Shown one piece after another: positions 8,382-16,739 of a stretch of 64,000 nucleotides of DNA. The position numbers and the translations under genes were made by a program. Below the pieces are notes generated by a model. It did not search any database. It saw only the letters and a program-made list of their open reading frames with translations, and was not told the DNA's origin. This DNA is from Inquilinus sp. Marseille-Q2685 (GTDB taxonomy: Bacteria > Pseudomonadota > Alphaproteobacteria > DSM-16000 > Inquilinaceae): assembly GCF_916619195.1 (NCBI RefSeq), contig NZ_CAKAKL010000002.1, forward strand, positions 746,001 to 810,000, given 5' to 3'. Position 1 is the first letter of the stretch. Each line of letters begins with the position of its first letter.

Positions 8382-10586
8382 CTACAGCACGAAGTCGGCA
8401 GCCTGCGGGCTGCCGACGTTGCTGAGCACGATGTTGAAGTCGGAGACCTTGTCGCCATTGACGTCGCCGGCGATCACGGCGTCGCTGCCGGAGAGGACGT
8501 ATCGCAACTGTCCGGCCACGCCGGTATAGGCGGCGGTGCCGATGAAGCTGAAGCTGCCGTTCCCGGCGATCCCGCTGCCATTGGCGTCGATCTGCGACAG
8601 GTCGATCCTGTCTGCCTGGGCATGGCTGAAATCGGTGATCCGGTCGGCATTGGCCATCCCCGTCGCGCTGTCGCCGGCGGCGGCGAAGACGAAGCGGTCG
8701 GCGCCGCTGCCGCCGGTCAGCAGGTCTTTCCCGCCTGCTCCCCGGAGCGCGTCGTTGCCCGCCCCGCCGCTGAGCGTGTTGGCGGCACTGCTGCCTGCGA
8801 TGGCGTCGGCATGGGCCGAGCCGGTGACGGCCTCGATCGAGACCAGCCGGTCGCCGAAGGCGGTGCCGCTGCTGCCGGTGCCGGTGGCGAGGTTCACGGT
8901 CACGCCCGTGCTGCTGTCGGCATAGCTGGCGGTATCGAAGCCGGCCCCGCCGTTGAAGACATCCGCCCCCGCCCCGCCGGAGAAGACGTTGGCAGCGGCG
9001 CTGCCGGTCAAGGCGTCGGCATGGGCGGAGCCGGTGATCGCCTCGATCGAGACCAGCCGGTCGCCGAAGGCGGTGCCGCTGCTGCCGGTGCCGGCGGCGA
9101 GGTTCACCGTCACGCCCACGCTGCTGTCGGCGTAGCTGGCGGTGTCGAAGCCGGCGCCGCCGTCGAGCCAGTCGGCCCCGGCGCCGCCGCGGAGCGCGTC
9201 ATTGCCGGCGTCACCCGTCACGATGTCGTCGCCGCCGTTCCCGACCAGCCGGTCGTTGCCGCCGAGGCCCCGGATGCGCTCGCCGCCGGCGCCGCCCTGC
9301 AGGAGGTCGGCGGCGGCGGAGCCCGTCAGCGTCGCCACGGTGACGCCGGAGTACACGCGGCCACCGATCCCGTCGTCGTCGCCGTCGAGACCCTCGCTCT
9401 CATAGGCCACGAAGAACCCGCCGGTCTCCAGCGCCGTGACCGACGGCCACTCCTGGTTGCCGACGAAGGACTGGTTGACCAGGAAGTTGCCGCCGACCTT
9501 GCGCCCGTCCTCGAAGAAGTACTGGCCGAACACCTCGTTGAAGTGCCGGTCCGGAAGCGGCAATTCGTCCGGGCCCCACTGGTCCCAGACCACGGCAAAG
9601 CCGCCGCCCGCCAGGCCGACCACGCTCGAATGGTCCGGGATCTCGCCGTCGAAGGTGTTGATCTGGAACGTCGCCGCCTCGGGCCGTCCGTCGGCCGAGA
9701 AGATCCGGCCGTAGAGCCGGAAGGCGGTGTCGCCATCCGGCCGGCCCTCGAGAACCGTCTCCACCCAGGTGGCGACGAAGCGGCCGCCGGTGAGCGCCGC
9801 GACCGAGATGTCCGTGTTGGTGAGCGCGAAGCCCTCATTGGGGCCGTTCGCCTCGGGGGACAGGCCGAACTCCGCCGTGACCGGCCGCCCGTCGGGGCCG
9901 AGGATGCGCGCGCGCAGATCCGAGGGGGTGCCGTACGGACTCTGGCCGGCATACTCGCTTTCCCAGACCGTGACGATGTTGCCGTTGGAGAGCTGCACCG
10001 CGCGCACATCGTGCTGGTCGCCGAAGGTCCGCTGGTTGAGCTGGAAGACGGCGTCGATCGGCGCGCCGGCCGCCGAGAAGCTCCTGGCGAAGGAGTTGTC
10101 ACCATGAAACGCCGGTTCGCCGTCGGCCATGCCTTCCCGCGACCAGATGACGGTGTAGCCGCCATCCGGGCGGGAGACGATCTCGGGAGCGAAGTAATAG
10201 TCGTCGGTGGGCTGGTTGACCTTCTGGATCGCGCTGACGCGGTTGCCGCTGTCGTCATAGACGGCGGTGTAGATGTCGGCCCGTTCCAGGACCGAATCGG
10301 GACTCCCTTCCCACACCGCCGCGAAGCCGCCGCCCTCGAGCGCCTCGATCCGGGCGTAGTTGGCGACGAGGGCGAGGTCCGACAGGATCTTCTCGCCCCC
10401 GACCGGCGTGCCGTCGGGGCGGAAGACCTGGGCCGCGGCGTATTGGACGTCCAGGCCGTCCTCCAGGTACAGCGAATCCCAGATGACGACGATGTTGCCG
10501 TTCGCGAGCGTCGTGATGTCCGGGTTGTCCTGCCACGCGCCGTTCCAGGTGTTGACGACGAATTCGGGTGTGACGGGTCCCGGCAT
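8382..10586 (-). CDS. RTX-type secreted protein with seven propeller-like repeats
   Basis: This is a 734-residue protein. The start is the ATG at 10586 after GGAGGGCTGAGCTC; a longer frame to 10667 adds an Arg-rich stretch without a ribosome site. The N-terminal half contains seven spaced copies of L-x-x-G-(G/N)-(F/I/Y)-x-x-x-(W/Y), for example LANGNIVVIW and LAGGGFAVVW, suggesting a seven-bladed propeller. Residues from about 425 carry GGxGxDxLxGG nonapeptide repeats, which bind calcium. Two near-identical 70-residue units lie inside this part. The C-terminus (DRITDFSHAQADRIDLSQID onward) resembles peptidase M10 serralysin C-terminal secretion regions. It has no Sec signal and is expected to leave by a type I system, none of which is in the window. 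No catalytic domain was recognised. Confidence 0.85.
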   Translation of the reverse strand: MPGPVTPEFVVNTWNGAWQDNPDITTLANGNIVVIWDSLYLEDGLDVQYAAAQVFRPDGTPVGGEKILSDLALVANYARIEALEGGGFAAVWEGSPDSVLERADIYTAVYDDSGNRVSAIQKVNQPTDDYYFAPEIVSRPDGGYTVIWSREGMADGEPAFHGDNSFARSFSAAGAPIDAVFQLNQRTFGDQHDVRAVQLSNGNIVTVWESEYAGQSPYGTPSDLRARILGPDGRPVTAEFGLSPEANGPNEGFALTNTDISVAALTGGRFVATWVETVLEGRPDGDTAFRLYGRIFSADGRPEAATFQINTFDGEIPDHSSVVGLAGGGFAVVWDQWGPDELPLPDRHFNEVFGQYFFEDGRKVGGNFLVNQSFVGNQEWPSVTALETGGFFVAYESEGLDGDDDGIGGRVYSGVTVATLTGSAAADLLQGGAGGERIRGLGGNDRLVGNGGDDIVTGDAGNDALRGGAGADWLDGGAGFDTASYADSSVGVTVNLAAGTGSSGTAFGDRLVSIEAITGSAHADALTGSAAANVFSGGAGADVFNGGAGFDTASYADSSTGVTVNLATGTGSSGTAFGDRLVSIEAVTGSAHADAIAGSSAANTLSGGAGNDALRGAGGKDLLTGGSGADRFVFAAAGDSATGMANADRITDFSHAQADRIDLSQIDANGSGIAGNGSFSFIGTAAYTGVAGQLRYVLSGSDAVIAGDVNGDKVSDFNIVLSNVGSPQAADFVL
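8802..9168. repeat. Tandem intragenic duplication in the RTX gene
   Basis: Segments 8802-8958 and 9012-9168 are nearly identical and 210 bp apart, equal to 70 codons. Each encodes GGAGFDTASYADSS, VTVNLA-TGTGSSGTAFGDRL and VSIEA-TGSAHADA. The near identity at DNA level points to recent duplication or gene conversion and makes copy number variation through recombination likely. Confidence 0.85.
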
Positions 10587-10756
10587 GAGCTCAGCCCTCC
10601 TCGATCCGCCGCCACCCCGGGCGGCCCCCTTCCGGCGGATCCGTCGGGCCGCGACGCGCTGCGGCACCTCGGACCGCCATGTTGCTTGTCCGCAATCTAC
10701 GGGCGCTCGGTGGCGCTTTCATGACAGGACCGATCGGACGATCCGGCCGCCGCCTG

Positions 10757-11884
10757 TCAGCCGGGAGTCAGCGAGACCCAGTAGCCGGGCCGGTACTCGA
10801 CCGGCAGGAAGCGCTCGTGGAAGGCGCGGAAGGTGGCGTCCGGGTCGAGGTCGGCGAACAGGTCGGGATGGATCCATTTGGCCAGCGCCTGGATCGCCAC
10901 GAATTGATAGGGGCTGTCGTAGAACTGATGCCAGATGGCATGCACCCGGCCGCTCTGCGTCGCCGGGATGGTGGTGAAGGCCGGCCGCTTCATCAGCGCC
11001 TCCAGCCGGGCGCGGCTGGCGTCGCGGTCGGCGCCGGGGCCGACGCCGACCCAGGCGCCGGCGGTCTCGTAGAGGGTCCAGTTGCTGCCGGTGACGACCA
11101 CCACGTCCGGCTTCGACGCCACGATCTGCTCCGGGTTCAGCGTGCCGAAGGTGCCGGGGATCAGCTCCTTGGCGATGTTGTCGCCGCCGGCCACCTCGAC
11201 CATCCGGCCGAAATTTTCGTCGCCGAAGGACATGCAGCATTCGTCGCTATAGCCGCCGGCGCGGTCGATCATCACCTTCGGCCGCGGCCCGGTGTAGGAT
11301 GCGAGCCGACTCGTCACCTTCTCGATCTCGGCGCGGCGGAAGGCGATCAGTTCCTCCGCCCGCGCCTCCCGCCCGATCACCCGGCCGAGGATGCGGATGC
11401 TCTTCTCGGCATTCTCGAAGGGTCTCTCGCGGAAGTCGATGAACACCACCGGGATGCCGACGGCGGCCAGCTTGTCGATCAGCCCGCCCTCGTCGGTCGC
11501 CAGCTTCGATTCGAGGTTCATCACCACCACGTCGGGATGCAGCGACAGCGCCTGCTCGACGTCGAAGGTGCCCTCCTTCGCGCCGCCGAAGCGCGGCAGG
11601 TCGGCGATGAAGGGGTATTTCGCGCGGTAGATCTCATAGCCGTCGCGGTCGGCCTTCTCGAGATCGTCACGCCAGCCGACGACGCGCTGGAACGGCGCCT
11701 CGGTGTCGAGCGCCGCCAGCAGATAGATCTGCCGCCCCTCGCCCAGGATGATCCGCTTGGCCTCGGCCGGGATCTGCACGGTACGGCCGGCAACGTCTTC
11801 GATCGTCTGCGTGTCAGCCGCCGACGCTGCGCCGGCGGCGAACAGAAGGACGGCGGCAAGGCCGAGGAAGCGCCGGGAGATCAT
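10757..11884 (-). CDS. Iron/siderophore-type ABC transporter substrate-binding protein
   Basis: This is a 375-residue periplasmic protein. A Sec signal, MISRRFLGLAAVLLFAAGAASA, is followed by TIEDVAGRTVQIPAEAKRII, the entry strand of class III (BtuF/FhuD-like) binding proteins for ferric siderophores, heme or cobalamin. The start at 11884 is chosen because it gives a complete signal peptide; the frame runs on to 11926. The central linker has DECC followed by FGDENFGRMVEVAGGDNIA, a pattern shared with the second binding protein at 54429. No permease or ATPase gene is adjacent, so the partner transporter lies elsewhere. A Fur-like site lies about 55 bp upstream, so iron repression is likely. 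Confidence 0.85.
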   Translation of the reverse strand: MISRRFLGLAAVLLFAAGAASAADTQTIEDVAGRTVQIPAEAKRIILGEGRQIYLLAALDTEAPFQRVVGWRDDLEKADRDGYEIYRAKYPFIADLPRFGGAKEGTFDVEQALSLHPDVVVMNLESKLATDEGGLIDKLAAVGIPVVFIDFRERPFENAEKSIRILGRVIGREARAEELIAFRRAEIEKVTSRLASYTGPRPKVMIDRAGGYSDECCMSFGDENFGRMVEVAGGDNIAKELIPGTFGTLNPEQIVASKPDVVVVTGSNWTLYETAGAWVGVGPGADRDASRARLEALMKRPAFTTIPATQSGRVHAIWHQFYDSPYQFVAIQALAKWIHPDLFADLDPDATFRAFHERFLPVEYRPGYWVSLTPG

Positions 11885-11935
11885 GGGGGCTGTTCCGGAG
11901 TGGTGAGTCGCGTCGGGCGCACCCAATGGAACAAG

Positions 11936-11957
11936 TGAAAGTGATTATCAATAGCCA
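11936..11957 (-). promoter_or_regulatory. Candidate Fur (iron) box upstream of the binding protein
   Basis: The stretch contains the symmetric core TGATTATCA (11942-11950), which matches the centre of the classic Fur box, in an A+T-rich island immediately upstream of an iron-type binding-protein gene. The outer arms match less well, so an Irr or RirA-type iron regulator is an alternative. Confidence 0.55.
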
Positions 11958-11984
11958 TTCTTCGGGCCTGCAACCCTTTTCCAC

Positions 11985-12070
11985 TGTCATTGCGAGCGCA
12001 GCGAAGCAATCCAGGGGCCGGTGCGCACCGGCCCCTGGATTGCTTCGTCGGCTTCGCCTCCTCGCAATGA
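11985..12070. repeat. REP-like palindromic element (type A)
   Basis: This 86-bp imperfect palindrome begins GTCATTGCGAGCGCAGCGAA and ends CCTCCTCGCAATGA, with arms meeting at CCAGGGGCCGGTGCGCACCGG. The same sequence recurs at 28265-28348. Such elements are widespread in alphaproteobacterial intergenic regions. It lies between the upstream ends of the iron-binding protein gene and the 3' end of the amidase gene. Confidence 0.85.
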
Positions 12071-12095
12071 TATTGAGGGAAGCTGGCGTTGGCCT

Positions 12096-13481
12096 TTACA
12101 GCACTGGCCAGGGCCGCTGCGGGCCGCGGCGATCCTCATAAGCCTTGGCCAGGCGCAGCACGCCGAGGTCGTCGAAGCGCCGGCCGACGATCTGCAGCCC
12201 GATCGGCGCCCCGGCCCGCGTATAGCCGCAGTTGATCGACACCGCCGGCTGCTCCGACATGTTCCAGGGCACGGTGTAGCCGATATGCTCGAACGGCTTC
12301 TCCGGGTCGTCGACCGGCGAGGCCCACTCCGCCGGGAAGCGGGCGACCGGCGCGGTCGGCGACAGCACGAAATCCAGCGAGGCGAACAGCGCGGCGGCCG
12401 CCTTGCGGATCGCCATGGTCTGGTTGAAGCCGCGGATCACGGCGAGGCCGGAACGCCGCGCCCCCGATTCCGCCCAGGCGCGGATATAGGGCAGGATCTT
12501 CGCCCGGCTTTCCTCCGGCAGCTTCTCGACATCGTCCCAGGACCGGGCCCGCCAGAAATCATCGAGGCCGTCCAGCATCTCGCGGGTCAGGATCGCCGGC
12601 ACCGGCTCGACCACCGCGCCCGCCGCCTCCAGCAGCCGGGCGGCGGCGGTCACCGCCTCTCCCACCTCCGGGTCCAGCCCCAGGCCGGCGCCGATCTCCA
12701 TCATCAGGCCGATGCGCAGCCCCTTCGGGTCGATCGCCAGGTCGGACCAGTCGATGTCGGCCGGCGGCAGGCTCATGCCGTCGCGCCCGTCCGGCCGCGC
12801 CAGCACCGACATGGCCAGCGCCGCGTCGGCCACCGTCCGCGTCATCGGCCCGGCGACGCGGCCGACATAGGGCGGGTCGATCGGGATCCGCCCCAGGCTG
12901 GGCTTCAGTCCGACGATGCCGCACCAGCCGGCCGGCAGCCGGATCGACCCGCCGATGTCGGTGCCGACATGGATCGGCCCGTAGCCGGCCGCGGCTGCCG
13001 CTCCGGCCCCGGCGCTGGAGCCGCCCGGATTGGTCGACAGGTCCCAGGGGTTGCGGGCCAGCTTGTGGAAGCTGGAGAGGCCGGAGGACAGCATGCCGTA
13101 ATCCGGCATGGTGGTCTTGGCCAGGATCACGGCGCCGGATTCGCGCAGCCGGGCGGCGGGCGGCGCGTCATCGGCGGCCGGGCCCAGCGGCGTCGCGGCG
13201 GTGCCGACCGGCACCGGCACGCCCCTGGTCGCGATGTTCTCCTTGATCGTCACCGGCACGCCGTCGACCGGGCCGAGCGGCCGCCCCTCGGCCCAGCGCG
13301 CGGCCGACTCCCTGGCGGCGGCGCGGGCACCGGCCGGGTCCAGCGCCCACAGCGCCTGCAGCTTCGGCTCCCAGGCCTCGATCCGCTGCAGCACCGCCTC
13401 GGTCACCTCGACCGGCGACAGGCTGCGGTCGCGGTAGCGGGCGACGAGATCGACGGCGGAGAGATCGGCAAGCGAGGTCAT
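12096..13481 (-). CDS. Amidase-signature family hydrolase
   Basis: This 461-residue enzyme has the full amidase-signature triad: K80 in VTIKENI, the cis-Ser S156 in NPGGSSAGAG and the nucleophile S179 in GTDIGGSIRLPAG. These enzymes hydrolyse amide bonds of small molecules or act in GatA-like transamidation. The absence of gatB and gatC neighbours and the size favour a catabolic or general amidase (EC 3.5.1.4 type). It starts at 13481 with GGTGA upstream. It is on the same strand as the tctCBA-type transporter, 116 bp downstream of tctA, so joint transcription is possible, with uptake of a carboxylate or amide and its hydrolysis as an inferred link. Confidence 0.88.
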   Translation of the reverse strand: MTSLADLSAVDLVARYRDRSLSPVEVTEAVLQRIEAWEPKLQALWALDPAGARAAARESAARWAEGRPLGPVDGVPVTIKENIATRGVPVPVGTAATPLGPAADDAPPAARLRESGAVILAKTTMPDYGMLSSGLSSFHKLARNPWDLSTNPGGSSAGAGAAAAAGYGPIHVGTDIGGSIRLPAGWCGIVGLKPSLGRIPIDPPYVGRVAGPMTRTVADAALAMSVLARPDGRDGMSLPPADIDWSDLAIDPKGLRIGLMMEIGAGLGLDPEVGEAVTAAARLLEAAGAVVEPVPAILTREMLDGLDDFWRARSWDDVEKLPEESRAKILPYIRAWAESGARRSGLAVIRGFNQTMAIRKAAAALFASLDFVLSPTAPVARFPAEWASPVDDPEKPFEHIGYTVPWNMSEQPAVSINCGYTRAGAPIGLQIVGRRFDDLGVLRLAKAYEDRRGPQRPWPVL

Positions 13482-13597
13482 GCGTCACCGCTGGGCAAGA
13501 AGACGGATGTCCTGCCAGATAAGCGCAAATCCGGCGCCTCAGCCAGCCGAATGGCCGGACATTATCCTGCCCTCATGGAAGGGTTGCGGCGGAACCG

Positions 13598-15106
13598 CTA
13601 CCCTGCCTCCTCCTGGAACGCCTCCTCGCGCTTGCGGCGGATCGCCGGGCTGACCATCACCAGCAGCACGCCGACGGTCAGCAGCAGCAGCACGGCGCTG
13701 ATCGGCCGGGTGAGGAACACCGTGGCGTCGCCGCGCGCCAGCAGCATGGCGCGGCGCAGGTTCTCCTCCATCATCGGCCCCAGGATGAAGCCGAGCAGCA
13801 GCGGCGCCGGCTCGCAGTCCAGCTTCACCAGGATGTAGCCGACCAGGCCGAAGACCACCGTCAGGTAGACGTCGAAGACGTTGTTGTTGAGGCTGTAGAC
13901 CCCGATGCAGCAGAAGGCCAGGATCGCCGGGAACAGCAGGTGGTACGGCACCTTCAGCAGCCGCACCCAGATGCCGATCAGCGGCAGGTTCAGCACGATC
14001 AGGAAGAAGTTGCCGATCCACATCGAGGCGATCAGGCCCCAGAACAGGTCCGGCTGCTCGGTCATCACCATCGGGCCCGGCTGGATGCCCTTGATGATCA
14101 TGGCGCCGACCATCAGCGCCATCACCGGCGTCGGCGGGATGCCGAGCGTCAGCATCGGGATGAAGGAGGTCTGGGCGCCGGCGTTGTTGGCCGATTCCGG
14201 CCCGGCCACGCCCTCGATCGCGCCCTTCCCGAACTCCTGCGGCCGGCGCGACAGCTTCTTCTCCAGCGAATAGGCGGCGAAGGAGGACAGGATCGAGCCG
14301 CCGCCCGGCAGGATGCCGAGGATCGAGCCCAGCGTGGTGCCGCGCAGGATCGCCGGGGCCATGCGCCGCGCCTCCTGCCGCGTCGGCAGCAACCCAGAGA
14401 CCTTGCGCACCATGACGTCGCGCAGGTGCTCGGCCTCCAGGTTGCGGATGATCTCGGCGATGCCGAACAGCCCCATCGAGATGGCGACGAAGTTGATGCC
14501 CTGCGACAGCTCGGGGATGCCGAAGGTGTAGCGCGGCGTGCCGGTCTCGACATCCTGCCCGACCAGGCCGAGCAGGAGGCCGAGCGCGATCATGCCCAGC
14601 GCCTTCAGGACCGAGCCGTGCGCCAGGGCGACCGAGGCGACGAGGCCCAGGACCATCAGCGAGAAGTACTCCGCCGGTCCGAACTTCAGCGCGACGGCGG
14701 CCAGGGGCGGCGCGAACAGCGCGATCAGCAAGGTGGCGACGGTGCCGGCGAAGAAGGAGCCGATGCCGGCGGCGGCCAAGGCGGCGCCCGCCCGGCCCTG
14801 CTTGGCCATCTGGTAGCCGTCGATCGCGGTCACCACCGACGCCGATTCGCCCGGCAGGTTGATCAGGATCGCGGTGGTCGAGCCGCCGTATTGCGAGCCG
14901 TAATAGATGCCGGCCAGCATGATCAGGGCGGCGATCGGCGGCAGCACGAAGGTGGCCGGCAGCAGCATGGCGATGGTCGCGGTCGGGCCCAGGCCCGGCA
15001 GCACCCCGACCAGCGTGCCGAGCAGCACCCCGACGAAGCAGTAGGCGAGATTGGTCGGCGTGAAGGCGACGCTGAAGCCGAGGATCAGGTCGTGCAGGAG
15101 ATCCAT
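13598..15106 (-). CDS. tctA: Tripartite tricarboxylate transporter, large permease TctA
   Basis: This is a 502-residue permease with about 11-12 hydrophobic segments. It has the TctA hallmarks: GVLPGLGPTATIAMLLP near residue 40, YYGSQYGGSTTAILINLPGE near residue 70, and an internally related second half with ILPGGGSILSSFAAY and FIPMLTLGIPPTPVMALM. It forms the ion-coupled channel of the TTT system for citrate or other carboxylates. It begins 7 bp after the end of tctB, which shows a shared message. The substrate is not determined by sequence. Confidence 0.93.
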   Translation of the reverse strand: MDLLHDLILGFSVAFTPTNLAYCFVGVLLGTLVGVLPGLGPTATIAMLLPATFVLPPIAALIMLAGIYYGSQYGGSTTAILINLPGESASVVTAIDGYQMAKQGRAGAALAAAGIGSFFAGTVATLLIALFAPPLAAVALKFGPAEYFSLMVLGLVASVALAHGSVLKALGMIALGLLLGLVGQDVETGTPRYTFGIPELSQGINFVAISMGLFGIAEIIRNLEAEHLRDVMVRKVSGLLPTRQEARRMAPAILRGTTLGSILGILPGGGSILSSFAAYSLEKKLSRRPQEFGKGAIEGVAGPESANNAGAQTSFIPMLTLGIPPTPVMALMVGAMIIKGIQPGPMVMTEQPDLFWGLIASMWIGNFFLIVLNLPLIGIWVRLLKVPYHLLFPAILAFCCIGVYSLNNNVFDVYLTVVFGLVGYILVKLDCEPAPLLLGFILGPMMEENLRRAMLLARGDATVFLTRPISAVLLLLTVGVLLVMVSPAIRRKREEAFQEEAG

Positions 15107-15113
15107 GGTCGCC

Positions 15114-15575
15114 TCAGCTCCCGAACCAGCGGCCGAAGACGGGGATCGGCAGGCCGAGCCCCCAGATGAAGACGGCGATGCAGAAAAGGGTCATGGCGAC
15201 CGCGGCGGCGGCCGCCACCGGCGCCCGGAACCGGACGCTCGCGGCGGCGCCGACGAGGACCACCACCGGCACCGAGACGGCGAGGCCGCCGCCGCGCAGC
15301 AGCAGGCCGAACAGCAGCATCGCCCCCAGCACGATCGCCCCGCCGCGCCAGGCCCACTGGCCGACGCCCTCGCCCTCCAGCACGAAGGATCGCAGCAGGG
15401 TGATCAGCCCGATCAGGGCCAGGATCCCGGCCAGCACGATCGGGAAATAGCCCGGCCCCATCTTGATGGCGCGGCCCATGGAATAGCCCTGGGCGATCCA
15501 GCCGAAGCCGATCGCCAGGGCCAGGAAGATCAGCCCGGACCAGAAGTCCTTGGGATGACGGATGGAGAGGCGCAT
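15114..15575 (-). CDS. tctB: Tripartite tricarboxylate transporter, small membrane subunit TctB
   Basis: This 153-residue protein has four hydrophobic segments. The first is preceded by DFWSGLIFLALAIGFGWIA and followed by MGPGYFPIVLAGIL, the usual TctB start; this family is poorly conserved elsewhere. It sits between tctC (40 bp upstream) and tctA (7 bp downstream), which is the standard gene order. It is expected to assemble with TctA in the inner membrane. Confidence 0.92.
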   Translation of the reverse strand: MRLSIRHPKDFWSGLIFLALAIGFGWIAQGYSMGRAIKMGPGYFPIVLAGILALIGLITLLRSFVLEGEGVGQWAWRGGAIVLGAMLLFGLLLRGGGLAVSVPVVVLVGAAASVRFRAPVAAAAAVAMTLFCIAVFIWGLGLPIPVFGRWFGS

Positions 15576-15615
15576 CGCGGCTCCTGGATCCGGTGGCGGG
15601 GCGGGAGACGCGAAC

Positions 15616-16599
15616 TCAATCGGCGTAGACGCCGGCGGCCGTGATCACCGGCTGCCACTTGGCGATCTCGGCCTTGAGATGGGCGTCGAGCGCCGCCGGG
15701 GTGGCCTGGTCGAGCGGCACCGGCTCGGTGCCCAGATCGGCGAAGCGGGCGACCACGTTCGGGTCCTGCAGCGCCTGCTTCAGCGCGGCCTCGAGCTTGT
15801 CGATCACCGGCTGGGGCGTGCCCTTCGGCGCGTAGAGCCCGTGCCAGATGCCGATCCTGAAATTGGGCAGCCCGGCCTCGGTGGTGGTCGGCACGTCCGG
15901 CAGCGACGGCACCCGCTTGTCGGTGGTGACGGCGTAGACCTTGATCTTGCCGCCCTTGATCTGGCTGGTCGTGTTGGTGGTCTGGTCGCACATGAAGTCG
16001 AACACGCCGCCCAGCAGGTCGTTCATCGCCGGGCCGGTGCCCTTGTAGGCGACGGTGGTCAGCGGCGTGCCGATCGCATCCATGAACAGCATGCCGCAGA
16101 GATGCGAGGCGGATCCGACGCCGGCATTGGCGATCGTCACGTCGTCCTTGTGCGACTTGGCGTACTCCACCAGCTCCTGCATCGACTTCGCCTCGAAATC
16201 GCCGCGGGCGACGAAGGTCATCGGCACGTCGGTGACCAGGCCGATGCCGGCGAAGGCCTCGCCCGGCTTGTAGTCGAGGTTGCGGTACAGCGTGGCGCTG
16301 GTCGCCTGCCCGATATGGTGCAGCAGCAGGGTGTAGCCGTCGGCTTCGGCCTTGGCGACGCGCGAGGCGCCGATGGTGCCGCCGGCGCCGCCGACATTCT
16401 CGACGATCACCTGCTGGCCGAGGGTCTTGCTCATCGGCTCGGCGATCAGCCGCGCCACCGTGTCGGTCGGCCCGCCGGCCGCGAAGGGCACGACCATGGT
16501 GATGACGCGGTTCGGATAATCCTGGGCGGCGGTCGGCAGGGCAAAGGCAAGAGCCGTGGCGGCAAGCAGGCCGAGGCCGATCCGGCGGCAAAGCTTCAT
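15616..16599 (-). CDS. tctC: Tripartite tricarboxylate transporter substrate-binding protein (TctC/Bug)
   Basis: This is a 327-residue periplasmic receptor. The start at 16599 gives a clean signal peptide, MKLCRRIGLGLLAATALAF then ALPTAAQ; the frame extends to 16725 without a ribosome site. The mature protein starts DYPNRVITMVVPFAAGGPTD, the Bug/TctC hallmark, and contains ENVGGAGGTIGASRVAKA and the second-lobe strand IKVYAVTTDKR. Bug proteins bind small carboxylates through this first loop. It is first in the tctC-tctB-tctA order. Confidence 0.93.
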   Translation of the reverse strand: MKLCRRIGLGLLAATALAFALPTAAQDYPNRVITMVVPFAAGGPTDTVARLIAEPMSKTLGQQVIVENVGGAGGTIGASRVAKAEADGYTLLLHHIGQATSATLYRNLDYKPGEAFAGIGLVTDVPMTFVARGDFEAKSMQELVEYAKSHKDDVTIANAGVGSASHLCGMLFMDAIGTPLTTVAYKGTGPAMNDLLGGVFDFMCDQTTNTTSQIKGGKIKVYAVTTDKRVPSLPDVPTTTEAGLPNFRIGIWHGLYAPKGTPQPVIDKLEAALKQALQDPNVVARFADLGTEPVPLDQATPAALDAHLKAEIAKWQPVITAAGVYAD

Positions 16600-16739
16600 A
16601 GACGTGACCCCCTTCGTGTCATGAACCCGGCCGATTCTCTCGGCCTTCAATTTTATGCAATGTAGCCCGTCCTTCCCGGATGGCACAGTTGCTTTTCCGG
16701 CCTCTGGCGCGGCAGCCGGGCCCATGCCAGTGTCCTGAC

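Noticed and set aside
7770-10724. 984-codon plus-strand frame over the RTX gene
   Set aside because: It is the antisense shadow of the repeat-rich RTX gene, with repetitive Ala/Gly/Val/Asp content mirroring that gene and no ribosome site.
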